Shown: positions 1 through 6,138 of the stretch, piece after piece | Layout: each line of letters opens with the position of its first letter | Numbering within the stretch: the first letter of the stretch is position 1 | From: Deltaproteobacteria bacterium UBA5799 | GTDB taxonomy: Bacteria; Desulfobacterota; GWC2-55-46 | Assembly (NCBI GenBank): GCA_002418185.1 | Contig: DIDN01000083.1 | Location: 10,014-18,006, forward strand | DNA: 7,993 bases | Direction of reading: 5' to 3' | Position numbers and translations under genes: made by a program | Notes under the pieces: generated by a model | What the model was told of the DNA's origin: nothing | What the model saw: only the letters and a program-made list of their open reading frames with translations | The model's database searches: none

Positions 1-340
1 CCTATGTTCGCTCCGCCTTATGCCCGGGTTATTCTGAAAGACAAAACAAAGAAGTTTTTATGTTTTCAACAAACCCCGGAGGATAAGGCGAGCGTTGGAT
101 AAGGGGGCTGAAGAACGAGGCCCTTCGCCTCGTTCAGGATAGGCTCCGTTACTTGGGGGCCATCGGAGGTTCCCGGCATTTTGCCGGGAACCTCCGACAC
201 AAGAGGAAGATTTCCGGATTTTCATCCGCTCGATCGACCCCGAAAAAACTCCGGGGTCTCTGCACGCTTTTATGTGTTCACGGGCAGGGGGAGGGACTGG
301 CAAGCGAGCCTTACCCTCGAACCGCCAGCGTGGAAAGGCC
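1..340. repeat. Left copy of a non-coding repeat unit (inverted relative to the copy at the right end)
   Basis: No plausible gene is seen here. Three blocks recur as exact reverse complements, in the same order, near the other end of the window: 65-82 with 7804-7821 (18 nt), 112-128 with 7737-7753 (17 nt) and 297-321 with 7655-7679 (25 nt). Sequence between the blocks is partly similar with indels. Positions 16-26 (CCTTATGCCCG) match the reverse complement of 7938-7948, so the start of a second unit lies at the window edge. The left copy differs from the right in holding an extra segment at about 162-272 and in lacking the GC-rich stem found at 7836-7852. Short open frames across the block have no recognisable domain, so I treat it as intergenic repeat DNA. 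Copy number elsewhere in the genome cannot be judged from here. Confidence 0.8.
162..272. repeat. Segment inserted in the left repeat copy, with a perfect 16-bp hairpin
   Basis: The right repeat copy runs directly from the reverse complement of GGGGGCC into TTCACGGG, whereas the left copy has about 110 extra bases between them. The segment opens with a perfect inverted repeat: 163-178 pairs with 182-197, leaving a loop of only three T residues. A second inverted repeat, GACCCCG at 236-242 with CGGGGTC at 252-258, follows. Neither hairpin is followed by a U-tract on either strand, so a simple intrinsic terminator is unlikely. It may be a small hairpin-bearing repeat nested inside the larger one, or the right copy may have lost it. 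The boundaries are accurate to a few bases only. Confidence 0.65.
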
Positions 341-418
341 TACCGGGATAAATTACGACAGTGCTCCGAATATTTTTTTCATGAGTTTACGGCGAAGAAG
401 TGCATACTCCCGCCCTGC

Positions 419-448
419 TTCAAATCCGCCTCCCTTCCGGTGTATAAT
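419..448 (+). promoter_or_regulatory. Sigma70-like promoter for the NYN-MBL operon
   Basis: A consensus TATAAT lies at 443-448. A weak -35, TTCAAA at 419-424 (4 of 6 consensus matches), sits 18 bp upstream. Only six bases separate the -10 from the ATG at 455, so the expected transcription start falls on or next to that A. No Shine-Dalgarno sequence precedes the ATG. Together these suggest a leaderless mRNA. Confidence 0.6.
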
Positions 449-454
449 CATGGC

Positions 455-955
455 ATGGCCCTGCACCTCATTATTGACGGCTACAACCTCATAGGCTTCA
501 GAAGGGGCGGCCTCGGCGACATAGAGGAAGAGAGGCGAAACCTCATCGAGGACCTCATGGTCTTTAAAAAGCTCAAGAAGGCCCGGTTAACCGTCGTCTT
601 TGACGGGCCTGCGATAACGTATCCGGGCACGCATCCCGCGGGGCTTGACGTCGTCTTTTCAGCGGGAAGGCAGGCGGACGCGGTGATAAGGGATATCGTG
701 GCCCGTAAGGGCGCCGGCGCCACCGTAATCACCTCGGACAGGGAGGTGGCAGGGTTCGCACGGGCGCGCGACGCGGTAGTCCTCGGCTCCGGCGAGTTCA
801 GCGCGCTCCTGGACGACGCCCTCTACCAGGAGATGAAAGGGGCGGTCCCGGAAGAGGAGGACGCGCCCGGCCCGGTCAAGAAAGGCCCTTCAAGGAGGCC
901 TGCGAAGGAGGCAAGGAAAAAACAGGGCAGGATAAGGAAGCTCGGGGGGAAATGA
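455..955 (+). CDS. NYN domain protein, YacP/Rae1-like putative endoribonuclease
   Basis: This 166-residue protein matches the YacP-type NYN (PIN-like) nuclease family. The family signature is at the very N-terminus: hydrophobic strand, then D8-G-Y-N11. It is followed by VVFDGP (D50), an acidic helix around D75-AVIRD80 and ITSDRE (S94-D95). These spaced Asp/Asn residues fit the metal-binding acidic cluster of PIN/NYN folds. The last 25 or so residues are strongly basic (Lys/Arg-rich), consistent with RNA binding. Bacillus YacP (Rae1) cuts mRNA on the ribosome; extending that activity to this protein is inference. I chose ATG 455 because the family begins right at this strand; longer in-frame openings reach into repeat DNA and an ATG at 450 is out of frame. 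The gene overlaps the next one by 4 nt (ATGA), so the two are probably co-translated. Confidence 0.85.
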   Translation: MALHLIIDGYNLIGFRRGGLGDIEEERRNLIEDLMVFKKLKKARLTVVFDGPAITYPGTHPAGLDVVFSAGRQADAVIRDIVARKGAGATVITSDREVAGFARARDAVVLGSGEFSALLDDALYQEMKGAVPEEEDAPGPVKKGPSRRPAKEARKKQGRIRKLGGK

Positions 956-1980
956 AAGCTGCCGCAGTCATAATCGTATCGGCTGCCATATTATTTGCCT
1001 TCGCCCCGTTCAGCGAGCGTCTTGCCGCGGAGGGACTGTCCTTGAGAAAAGCGCCGGTCGATAAGGACGGCAGGTTCTACAACCCCTGGACAGGCGAGGC
1101 CGGCGGCTCGTTCCTCGATTTCCTGCGATGGAAATTATCCGAAAACCCCTATGCCGAGGAGAAGAGGAGGGGCGTTTCCTTTCCTGTTGCGCGGCCCGAT
1201 TTCGATTCCCTCAACGCCGTTGACGGGGACTGGTTCGTCTGGCTCGGCCACTCCACGGTGCTCATGAGGACCGGGGCCAGGACCATAATCACGGATCCGG
1301 TCTTCTGGGACGTAAACTTCCTCATCAAACGAAAGACCCCTTTCCCGGTGGAGCCGGCCGGCCTGCCGAAGATAGACATCGTCCTGATATCCCACAGCCA
1401 CTACGACCACCTGGACACAAAGTCGATAAAGTTCCTCAGGGACAGGGACGACCCGCTATTCATAACCGGGCCGGGCTATGAGGACTATTTCGAATCGCTG
1501 GGGATCAGGAGGCGCGCCTCCCTCGACTGGTCGGAGGTCTACGCCTCGGAAGGGCTCGTAATAACCTCGCTCCCGTCGCAGCACTGGTCCAAGAGGACGC
1601 CCTTTGACGGTAACAGGAAGCTCTGGTGCAGCTTCCTTGTCGAGCACTCGGGAAAGAGGTACGTCTGGATAGGCGATTCCGGCTATTTCCCGGGGTTTAC
1701 CGATATAGGGAAGAAATACGGCCCGGTCGACGTAGTCTTCGCGCCCATCGGGGCCTACGAGCCGAGGTGGTTCATGAAAAAAAACCACATGAACCCGGAA
1801 GAGGCGCTAAAGGCCGCAGGAGACCTCCGGGGCCGCATCTTCGTCCCCATACACTGGGGGACCTTCGACATGAGCGACGAGCCGCTACGGCTTCCGGTCG
1901 AGCGGTTGAAGGAGGCCTATAAAGAGGGCGACGGGCCTGCGCTAATGATACTCGGCCACGGCGAGCATCTCATACCCTGA
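952..1980 (+). CDS. Exported or membrane-anchored metallo-beta-lactamase-fold hydrolase (NAPE-PLD/UlaG-like)
   Basis: This is a 342-residue protein. Residues 1-20 form a short basic start plus a hydrophobic helix, then an Ala-rich stretch near 25, which looks like a signal peptide or membrane anchor. The MBL core follows: WLGHST (98-102), ITDPVF (113-118), the metal motif H148-S-H150-Y-D152-H153, H211 in SQHW, D242 in WIGDSGY and H301 in PIHWGTFDMSDEP. These supply all ligands expected for a two-metal site. The order, and the RFYNPW segment near 41-46, resemble the bacterial NAPE-PLD-like/UlaG-like branch, in which known members hydrolyse phosphodiester or lactone substrates; the substrate here is unknown. 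The start ATG overlaps the upstream stop as ATGA, with a G-run just before it. The stop is 37 bp from a palindromic repeat that may end the transcript. The fold assignment is firm, the substrate open. Confidence 0.88.
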   Translation: MKAAAVIIVSAAILFAFAPFSERLAAEGLSLRKAPVDKDGRFYNPWTGEAGGSFLDFLRWKLSENPYAEEKRRGVSFPVARPDFDSLNAVDGDWFVWLGHSTVLMRTGARTIITDPVFWDVNFLIKRKTPFPVEPAGLPKIDIVLISHSHYDHLDTKSIKFLRDRDDPLFITGPGYEDYFESLGIRRRASLDWSEVYASEGLVITSLPSQHWSKRTPFDGNRKLWCSFLVEHSGKRYVWIGDSGYFPGFTDIGKKYGPVDVVFAPIGAYEPRWFMKKNHMNPEEALKAAGDLRGRIFVPIHWGTFDMSDEPLRLPVERLKEAYKEGDGPALMILGHGEHLIP

Positions 1981-2017
1981 AGGGCTTTCAGAATGCTGAA
2001 AAACTTAAATCATTATG

Positions 2018-2149
2018 CAGGCTGCTCAAAAAGCTCCAGATGCGAGGCCACGTTGGAACAGGGGAGCGAGGAATGAGGCGTACTTTTCGTGTACGCCGGA
2101 GTGACGAGCGACGAAGCCTTCGACGCAGATGGACTTTTTGAGCAGCCTG
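2018..2149. repeat. 132-bp palindromic, MITE/REP-like element with perfect 16-bp terminal inverted repeats
   Basis: CAGGCTGCTCAAAAAG at 2018-2033 is exactly the reverse complement of 2134-2149. Near the centre GGCGTAC (2077-2083) pairs with GTACGCC (2091-2097) around a 7-nt loop, so the element is one long imperfect palindrome. It lies between the convergent MBL and plsY genes, and its right end abuts the plsY stop codon (2150-2152). No target duplication or ORF is visible. Each end reads into a short T-run on one strand, so it may also end transcription from both sides. Similar CAGGCTGCT-ended palindromes are, from memory, common between genes in deltaproteobacterial genomes. Confidence 0.85.
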
Positions 2150-2803
2150 TCAGCCCTTTTTCCCGCCTATCCTGTTCTCCGTCCCGGAGGCGAGCCTTTC
2201 GATGTTGTCCTTGTGCCTGATTATTATGAGGACCGCGAGCGCGGCCCCGAGGGGGGCGTACTCCCTTGCGCCTTCGAACAGGTAGAGGAAGACCGGCATG
2301 GCTGCGGCGGCGAGCATCGAGGCGAGAGAGACATACCTTTTAAGCGCGGCCACGAGCGCGAAGACCGCGGCTCCGAGGAGCGTCGCCGCGGGGCTTACCA
2401 CAACCAGCACGCCGCAGGCGGTCGCGACCCCCTTGCCTCCCCTGAACCCGAGGAAGACCGGGAACAGGTGGCCTATGAAGACCGAAAGTCCGACGATGCT
2501 TACAAGAAGAGCCCCCGCATCGAGCCGGAGGGCAACGAGCACAGGGAGCGCCCCCTTCAGGATATCGCCTGCGAGGGTAAGCGCGCCGGCCGCCTTCCCG
2601 GAGGTACGGCTTACGTTTGTAGCGCCCATGTTGCCGCTGCCGGACTTCCTCGGGTCGGTCCCGCCGAAGGCCCTTGCGGCCAGCACCCCGGTCGGTATCG
2701 AGCCGAGGAGATAGGCGAGAGGAACTATGGCGTAGCGATATATCTGGTCGTCCAACCTGGCGTCCTTCAGAGAGTGTCCCGGAAGTGAAACCAAGAGTTC
2801 CAT
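2150..2803 (-). CDS. plsY: Glycerol-3-phosphate acyltransferase PlsY
   Basis: PlsY is an inner-membrane enzyme that moves an acyl group from acyl-phosphate (made by PlsX) to glycerol-3-phosphate, the first step of phosphatidic acid synthesis in most bacteria. All three family motifs are present: GSIPTG (34-39) with SGNMGATN (56-63), GHLFPVFLGFRGGKGVAT (111-128), and HKDNIERLASGTENRI (197-211). Several hydrophobic segments separate them (about 26-45, 84-112, 129-153, 160-177 and 184-195). At 217 residues it is a little long, because about 25 polar residues precede the first membrane segment. No ATG or GTG occurs closer to that segment, and a good promoter ends 18 bp upstream of this ATG, which supports the start. 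A weak GGCCGGA sits next to the start. The stop codon touches a palindromic repeat. PlsX is not in the window. Confidence 0.95.
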   Translation of the reverse strand: MELLVSLPGHSLKDARLDDQIYRYAIVPLAYLLGSIPTGVLAARAFGGTDPRKSGSGNMGATNVSRTSGKAAGALTLAGDILKGALPVLVALRLDAGALLVSIVGLSVFIGHLFPVFLGFRGGKGVATACGVLVVVSPAATLLGAAVFALVAALKRYVSLASMLAAAAMPVFLYLFEGAREYAPLGAALAVLIIIRHKDNIERLASGTENRIGGKKG

Positions 2804-2821
2804 TCCGGCCCAAGGTCCCGC

Positions 2822-2850
2822 ATTATAACATGCCGCGCCAGGAGGGACAA
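2822..2850 (-). promoter_or_regulatory. Sigma70-like promoter for plsY
   Basis: On the minus strand TTGTCC (2850-2845) and a consensus TATAAT (2827-2822) are separated by exactly 17 bp. The expected start near 2815 gives a short leader of about 12 nt before the plsY ATG at 2803. It lies in the 183-bp gap after the receiver-PAS gene, so plsY can be transcribed independently of the genes upstream. Confidence 0.65.
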
Positions 2851-2986
2851 CAGTATCGCCGCCGCGACCAAGGACGCAAGCCCCGGAGCGCCTCTGCCGC
2901 TAACTGTTTGCATTTCGAGACTGACGCGGAGCCGAAGTCCTCGCAATGAGGGCATTCAATTCCAACCGAACCCAACGTGAACCGGC

Positions 2987-4162
2987 TCATTCCGGCCTGC
3001 CGGCGCCCTCCCGGGGCCCGTCCTCAAGCTCTCTCACCCGGTCCCTCAGCCTCCTCACCTCCCCCCTCAGCTCCTCCATCCTCAGTTCCCTGCCGACCAT
3101 CAGCCTGTTCATCCTTTCCAGGTCCTCGATATTATGCCTGAGCTCCTCTTCGAGGAGCTTCCGCGAGCTTATGTCCCTTATTATGCCGACCGCGTTCCAT
3201 TGCCCCTCGAGGTTGAACGCGGCCAGCGAGACCTCGACCGGGAGTTCCGAGCCGTCGCGCCTGCTGGCGCTTACCACGACGGCCCGCCCCAGCAGGTCTC
3301 CCCTGCCGGTCTCGAAGAATTCCTTCAGGCGCTCGCGCGCCTTCTCCCTGTACCGCGCAGGCACTATAAGCTCGTGCATCCCGCTCCCCACGGCCTCGGA
3401 AGCCGGGTAGCCGAACATCTCCTCCGCCTTCCGGTTCCAGACGTATATGGTGTCGCCGGGGCCCAGGCAGACTATCGCGTCGTTTGCGGCCTCCAGCACG
3501 GCCCTGAACCTCTCCTCGCTCACCCTGAGGGCCAGCTCAGCCGCCTTCCTATCGAGGACCTCGGCGCTAAGGTCCGAGGTCCTCTCCCGCACCATGTCCT
3601 CGAGCCTTTCGTTAAGGAGCTTAAGCTCCTCCTGGGCACTGCATAGCTCCCTGTTCTGCAATACGGCGTTCTCGTAGGTGGAAAGGAGGAAACTGACGGA
3701 CTGGGCCCTCCCTGCTTTCACGGAAAAACGCCTGCCCCCGTACTCGATCTCCACCCTCTTTTCATCGCGGTTGTTCCGAACCCGGGGCCCGTTTGAAAGG
3801 AGCGAGGATATCCTCGAAAGCACGAACTCCCCGTTGAAGGGCTTGGTTATATATCCGTCGGCGCCGGAATCCAGGCCCTTCAGGATGTCCCCGAGGCCGG
3901 AGAGCTCTGTCACGAGTACGACCGGAACGCCCTTCAGCTCGGACTTGAGCGCCCTGCAGACGCTCAGGCCGTCCAGGCCCGGCAGCGCCACCTCGCTCAG
4001 CACAAGGGCCGGCCTCTTCTTCCGCGCGGCCTCCAGGGCCTCTCTCCCGTCCCTGGCGATAGAGGCGGCGTAGCCCCCCTCGGCGAGCATGGACTGGAGG
4101 TGAAGCGCCTGCGGCGCGCTGTTCTCCACTATCAGGACAGTTTTTTTTCCGGGTCTTTTCAT
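2987..4162 (-). CDS. Degenerate receiver-PAS signalling protein with no output domain
   Basis: The protein has 391 residues from ATG 4162. Residues 7-120 form a CheY-like receiver with the conserved Thr (T85) and Lys (K107, in ITKPF). The phospho-acceptor Asp is Glu (E57, in LVLSEVALPGLDG), and the usual acidic pair is E13-N14. A linker and coiled coil run from about 150 to 215 (QNRELCSAQEELKLLNERLE), followed by a PAS domain at about 219-335 (SEERFRAVLEAANDAIV to AVGIIRDIS). The tail to 391 is a second coiled coil containing MNRLMVGRELRMEELR, a segment I know from bacterial PAS sensor proteins. No HisKA, HATPase, GGDEF or DNA-binding domain is present. It may be a scaffold or partner for a separate kinase. 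A start at 4204 would add 14 residues; neither start has a clear ribosome site. TACAAT at 4262-4257 on this strand is a possible but weakly supported -10. Confidence 0.85.
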   Translation of the reverse strand: MKRPGKKTVLIVENSAPQALHLQSMLAEGGYAASIARDGREALEAARKKRPALVLSEVALPGLDGLSVCRALKSELKGVPVVLVTELSGLGDILKGLDSGADGYITKPFNGEFVLSRISSLLSNGPRVRNNRDEKRVEIEYGGRRFSVKAGRAQSVSFLLSTYENAVLQNRELCSAQEELKLLNERLEDMVRERTSDLSAEVLDRKAAELALRVSEERFRAVLEAANDAIVCLGPGDTIYVWNRKAEEMFGYPASEAVGSGMHELIVPARYREKARERLKEFFETGRGDLLGRAVVVSASRRDGSELPVEVSLAAFNLEGQWNAVGIIRDISSRKLLEEELRHNIEDLERMNRLMVGRELRMEELRGEVRRLRDRVRELEDGPREGAGRPE

Positions 4163-4263
4163 CGCGCGCGGATATTCCCAAATATGACCGGGCGGACCGC
4201 TCATGATGGCGTGCTTAAAAGGTCGAGGTTACTCCGGATGGCAGGTCTAGGTCGGGATTGTAC

Positions 4264-4305
4264 GGCCTTTTGGGCCGGGTGTGCCCGGGCAGGGTATTGC
4301 CCGGG
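4264..4305 (-). terminator. Stem-loops downstream of glmS, possible transcription end
   Basis: CCCGGGCA (4284-4291) and TGCCCGGG (4298-4305) form a perfect 8-bp stem with a 6-nt loop, starting 13 bases past the glmS stop. A smaller GGCC stem (4264-4267 with 4273-4276) follows. On the glmS strand no run of U follows either stem, so this is not a textbook intrinsic terminator. It could act as a 3' mRNA-stabilising hairpin or a weak or factor-assisted terminator. Confidence 0.45.
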
Positions 4306-4317
4306 TCTTATTGGATT

Positions 4318-6138
4318 CTACTCTACCGTGACGCTCTTTGCAAGGTTTCTCGGCTGGTCCACGTCCGTGCCCTTCAATACGGCTATATGGTAGGCGAGGA
4401 GCTGAAGGGGCACGGACATGAGGATCGGGGTAAGGTATGCCAGGGCCGCCGGGATTGCGACGGCGTCGTCCGCCTTTGACCCGGCTTCGGCGTCGCCTTC
4501 GGTGACGACCGCTATTATGCGCCCCCCGCGCGCCTTGACCTCCTCTATGTTCCCGAGCATCTTCGGGTAGCTCGCGTCCCTCGGCGCAAGGGCCACGACC
4601 GGCATGTCCTCGTCGATGAGGGCGATGGGGCCGTGCTTCATCTCCCCGGCGGCGTAGCCTTCCGCGTGGATGTAAGATATCTCCTTGAGCTTCAAGGCCC
4701 CTTCGAGCGCAATGGGGAAGTTAAGCCCCCTGCCGAGATAGATGAAGTCCCTGTAATGGAAATACTTCTTGGCGAGCGACTCTATCTCCGGTGCGCGTTC
4801 GAGCACCTTTTCCACCTTCTTCGGCAGCTTTACGAGTTCCTGTATAAGGGCCACCCCCTCTTCCTGCCCCACCCTCCCCGATTTCCTGCCCATGAAGATG
4901 GCGATGAGGTAAAGGGCCACGAGCTGGGTGGTGAAGGCCTTTGTCGAGGCCACCCCTATCTCGGGGCCGGCGTGCGTCATAAACGACCAGTCGGTCTCGC
5001 GGGTGAGGCTCGATTCCATCACGTTGCATATGGAGACCGTCCTTGCCCCGACCCTCCTCACTTCCTTTACGGCGGCGAGGGTGTCTGCAGTCTCCCCGGA
5101 CTGCGAGATGGATATGACGAGACAGTCCTCGTCGATAAGGGGGTTCCTGTAACGGAACTCGCTTGCGAGGTCCACCTCGACGGGGACCCTGAAGAAGTCC
5201 TCTATGAGGGATTTGCCCACGAGCCCGGCGTGCCAGGACGTGCCGCAGGCTATGATGTATACGCGCCTTATCTTGTCGAGCGGGATGTCGAAGCCGTCAA
5301 GGAACACGTCCCCGCTCTCTTCGAGTATGAGGCTCCGGAAGGTGTCGGTAAGGGCCCTCGGCTGCTCGAATATTTCCTTCAGCATGAAATGCCTGTAACC
5401 GCCCTTCTCGGCCATGACCGGCGACCAGTTTATGACGCTCGGCTGCCGGTCCACCCTATTGCCCTCGAAGGTCGTTATCTCGGCGCCGCCGCTCGTGATA
5501 GTGACTATCTCGCCGTCCTTGAGGAATATGGCCTTGCTCGTTATGTCCAGTATGGCGGGTATGTCCGACGAGAGTATCGACTCGTGCTCGCCCACGCCGA
5601 GGATAAGCGGGCACTCCATGCGCGCCCCGACGACCTTGCCGGGCTCGCTCTCGCATATGGCGGCCATGGCATAGGTGCCCTTGACGAGCTTGACCGCTTC
5701 GCGGACCGCCCCGGCGAGGCCGAGCCCCTTCTTCATCTCGCGGCATATGAGGTGGCTGAGTATCTCGGTATCGGTTTCGGACTTGAAGCTCGCGCCCTCG
5801 TTCTGGAGCTCTTCCTTGAGGGAGAGGTAGTTCTCGATTATGCCGTTATGCACGACTGCGACGCCCCCCTCGACGTGCGGGTGCGCGTTCTGCTCGGAGG
5901 GCCTGCCGTGCGTGGCCCAGCGCGTGTGGCCTATGCCCACGTTCCCGGCAAGGGGCCTCTTCAAAAGCTCGGCCTCGAGCTTCTCTATCTTCCCGACGCT
6001 CCTCCTTAGCTCGATCTTCCCTTCCTTGAATACCGCCAGGCCCGAGGAGTCGTAGCCCCTGTATTCGAGGCGCTTAAGCCCCCCCATGAGTATCCCGACC
6101 GAGTCCTTCGGCCCTACATATCCGACTATACCGCACAT
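4318..6138 (-). CDS. glmS: Glutamine--fructose-6-phosphate aminotransferase (isomerizing) GlmS
   Basis: GlmS uses glutamine to convert fructose-6-phosphate to glucosamine-6-phosphate, the committed cytoplasmic step of amino-sugar and UDP-GlcNAc synthesis. It has 606 residues, matching the usual length near 609. The N-terminal glutaminase domain starts MCGIVGYVG, leaving Cys2 as the catalytic N-terminal nucleophile after Met removal, and carries HTRWATHG (71-78), HNGIIENY (97-104) and ETDTEI (121-126). Two SIS domains follow, with IACGTSWHAG (296-305), SISQSGETADT (343-353) and EGYAAGEMKHGP (493-504). The C-terminus, DQPRNLAKSVTVE, is the conserved tail that reaches the active site. The ATG overlaps the glmU stop by one base (TGATG), so translation is probably coupled. 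No leader exists between the two genes, so a glmS ribozyme is excluded here. All key residues seen are intact. Confidence 0.98.
   Translation of the reverse strand: MCGIVGYVGPKDSVGILMGGLKRLEYRGYDSSGLAVFKEGKIELRRSVGKIEKLEAELLKRPLAGNVGIGHTRWATHGRPSEQNAHPHVEGGVAVVHNGIIENYLSLKEELQNEGASFKSETDTEILSHLICREMKKGLGLAGAVREAVKLVKGTYAMAAICESEPGKVVGARMECPLILGVGEHESILSSDIPAILDITSKAIFLKDGEIVTITSGGAEITTFEGNRVDRQPSVINWSPVMAEKGGYRHFMLKEIFEQPRALTDTFRSLILEESGDVFLDGFDIPLDKIRRVYIIACGTSWHAGLVGKSLIEDFFRVPVEVDLASEFRYRNPLIDEDCLVISISQSGETADTLAAVKEVRRVGARTVSICNVMESSLTRETDWSFMTHAGPEIGVASTKAFTTQLVALYLIAIFMGRKSGRVGQEEGVALIQELVKLPKKVEKVLERAPEIESLAKKYFHYRDFIYLGRGLNFPIALEGALKLKEISYIHAEGYAAGEMKHGPIALIDEDMPVVALAPRDASYPKMLGNIEEVKARGGRIIAVVTEGDAEAGSKADDAVAIPAALAYLTPILMSVPLQLLAYHIAVLKGTDVDQPRNLAKSVTVE

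Noticed and set aside
58..303. Minus-strand open frame of 81 codons in the left flank
   Set aside because: It lies wholly in repeat DNA, runs through the perfect hairpin and the nested segment, and has no recognisable domain. Frames in such repeats are often mis-annotated as hypothetical proteins.
272..454. Upstream in-frame extension of the NYN gene
   Set aside because: The family begins at MALHLIIDGYN, and the extension reads through repeat DNA and the promoter with no NYN-like sequence.
2129..2788. Plus-strand open frame of 219 codons opposite plsY
   Set aside because: It is antisense to a complete PlsY, begins inside the palindromic element, and has no recognisable domain.
2767..2955. 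62-residue minus-strand frame with one hydrophobic stretch (LASLVAAAILLSLLARHVIM), between the receiver-PAS gene and plsY
   Set aside because: It overlaps the plsY start by 37 bp in another frame, spans the predicted plsY promoter and has only a weak ribosome site. The hydrophobic stretch may arise by chance in GC-rich DNA. Conservation in relatives would reopen it.
4633..6009. Long plus-strand open frame of 458 codons opposite glmS
   Set aside because: It is an antisense shadow in GC-rich coding DNA; the minus-strand GlmS carries every conserved motif.
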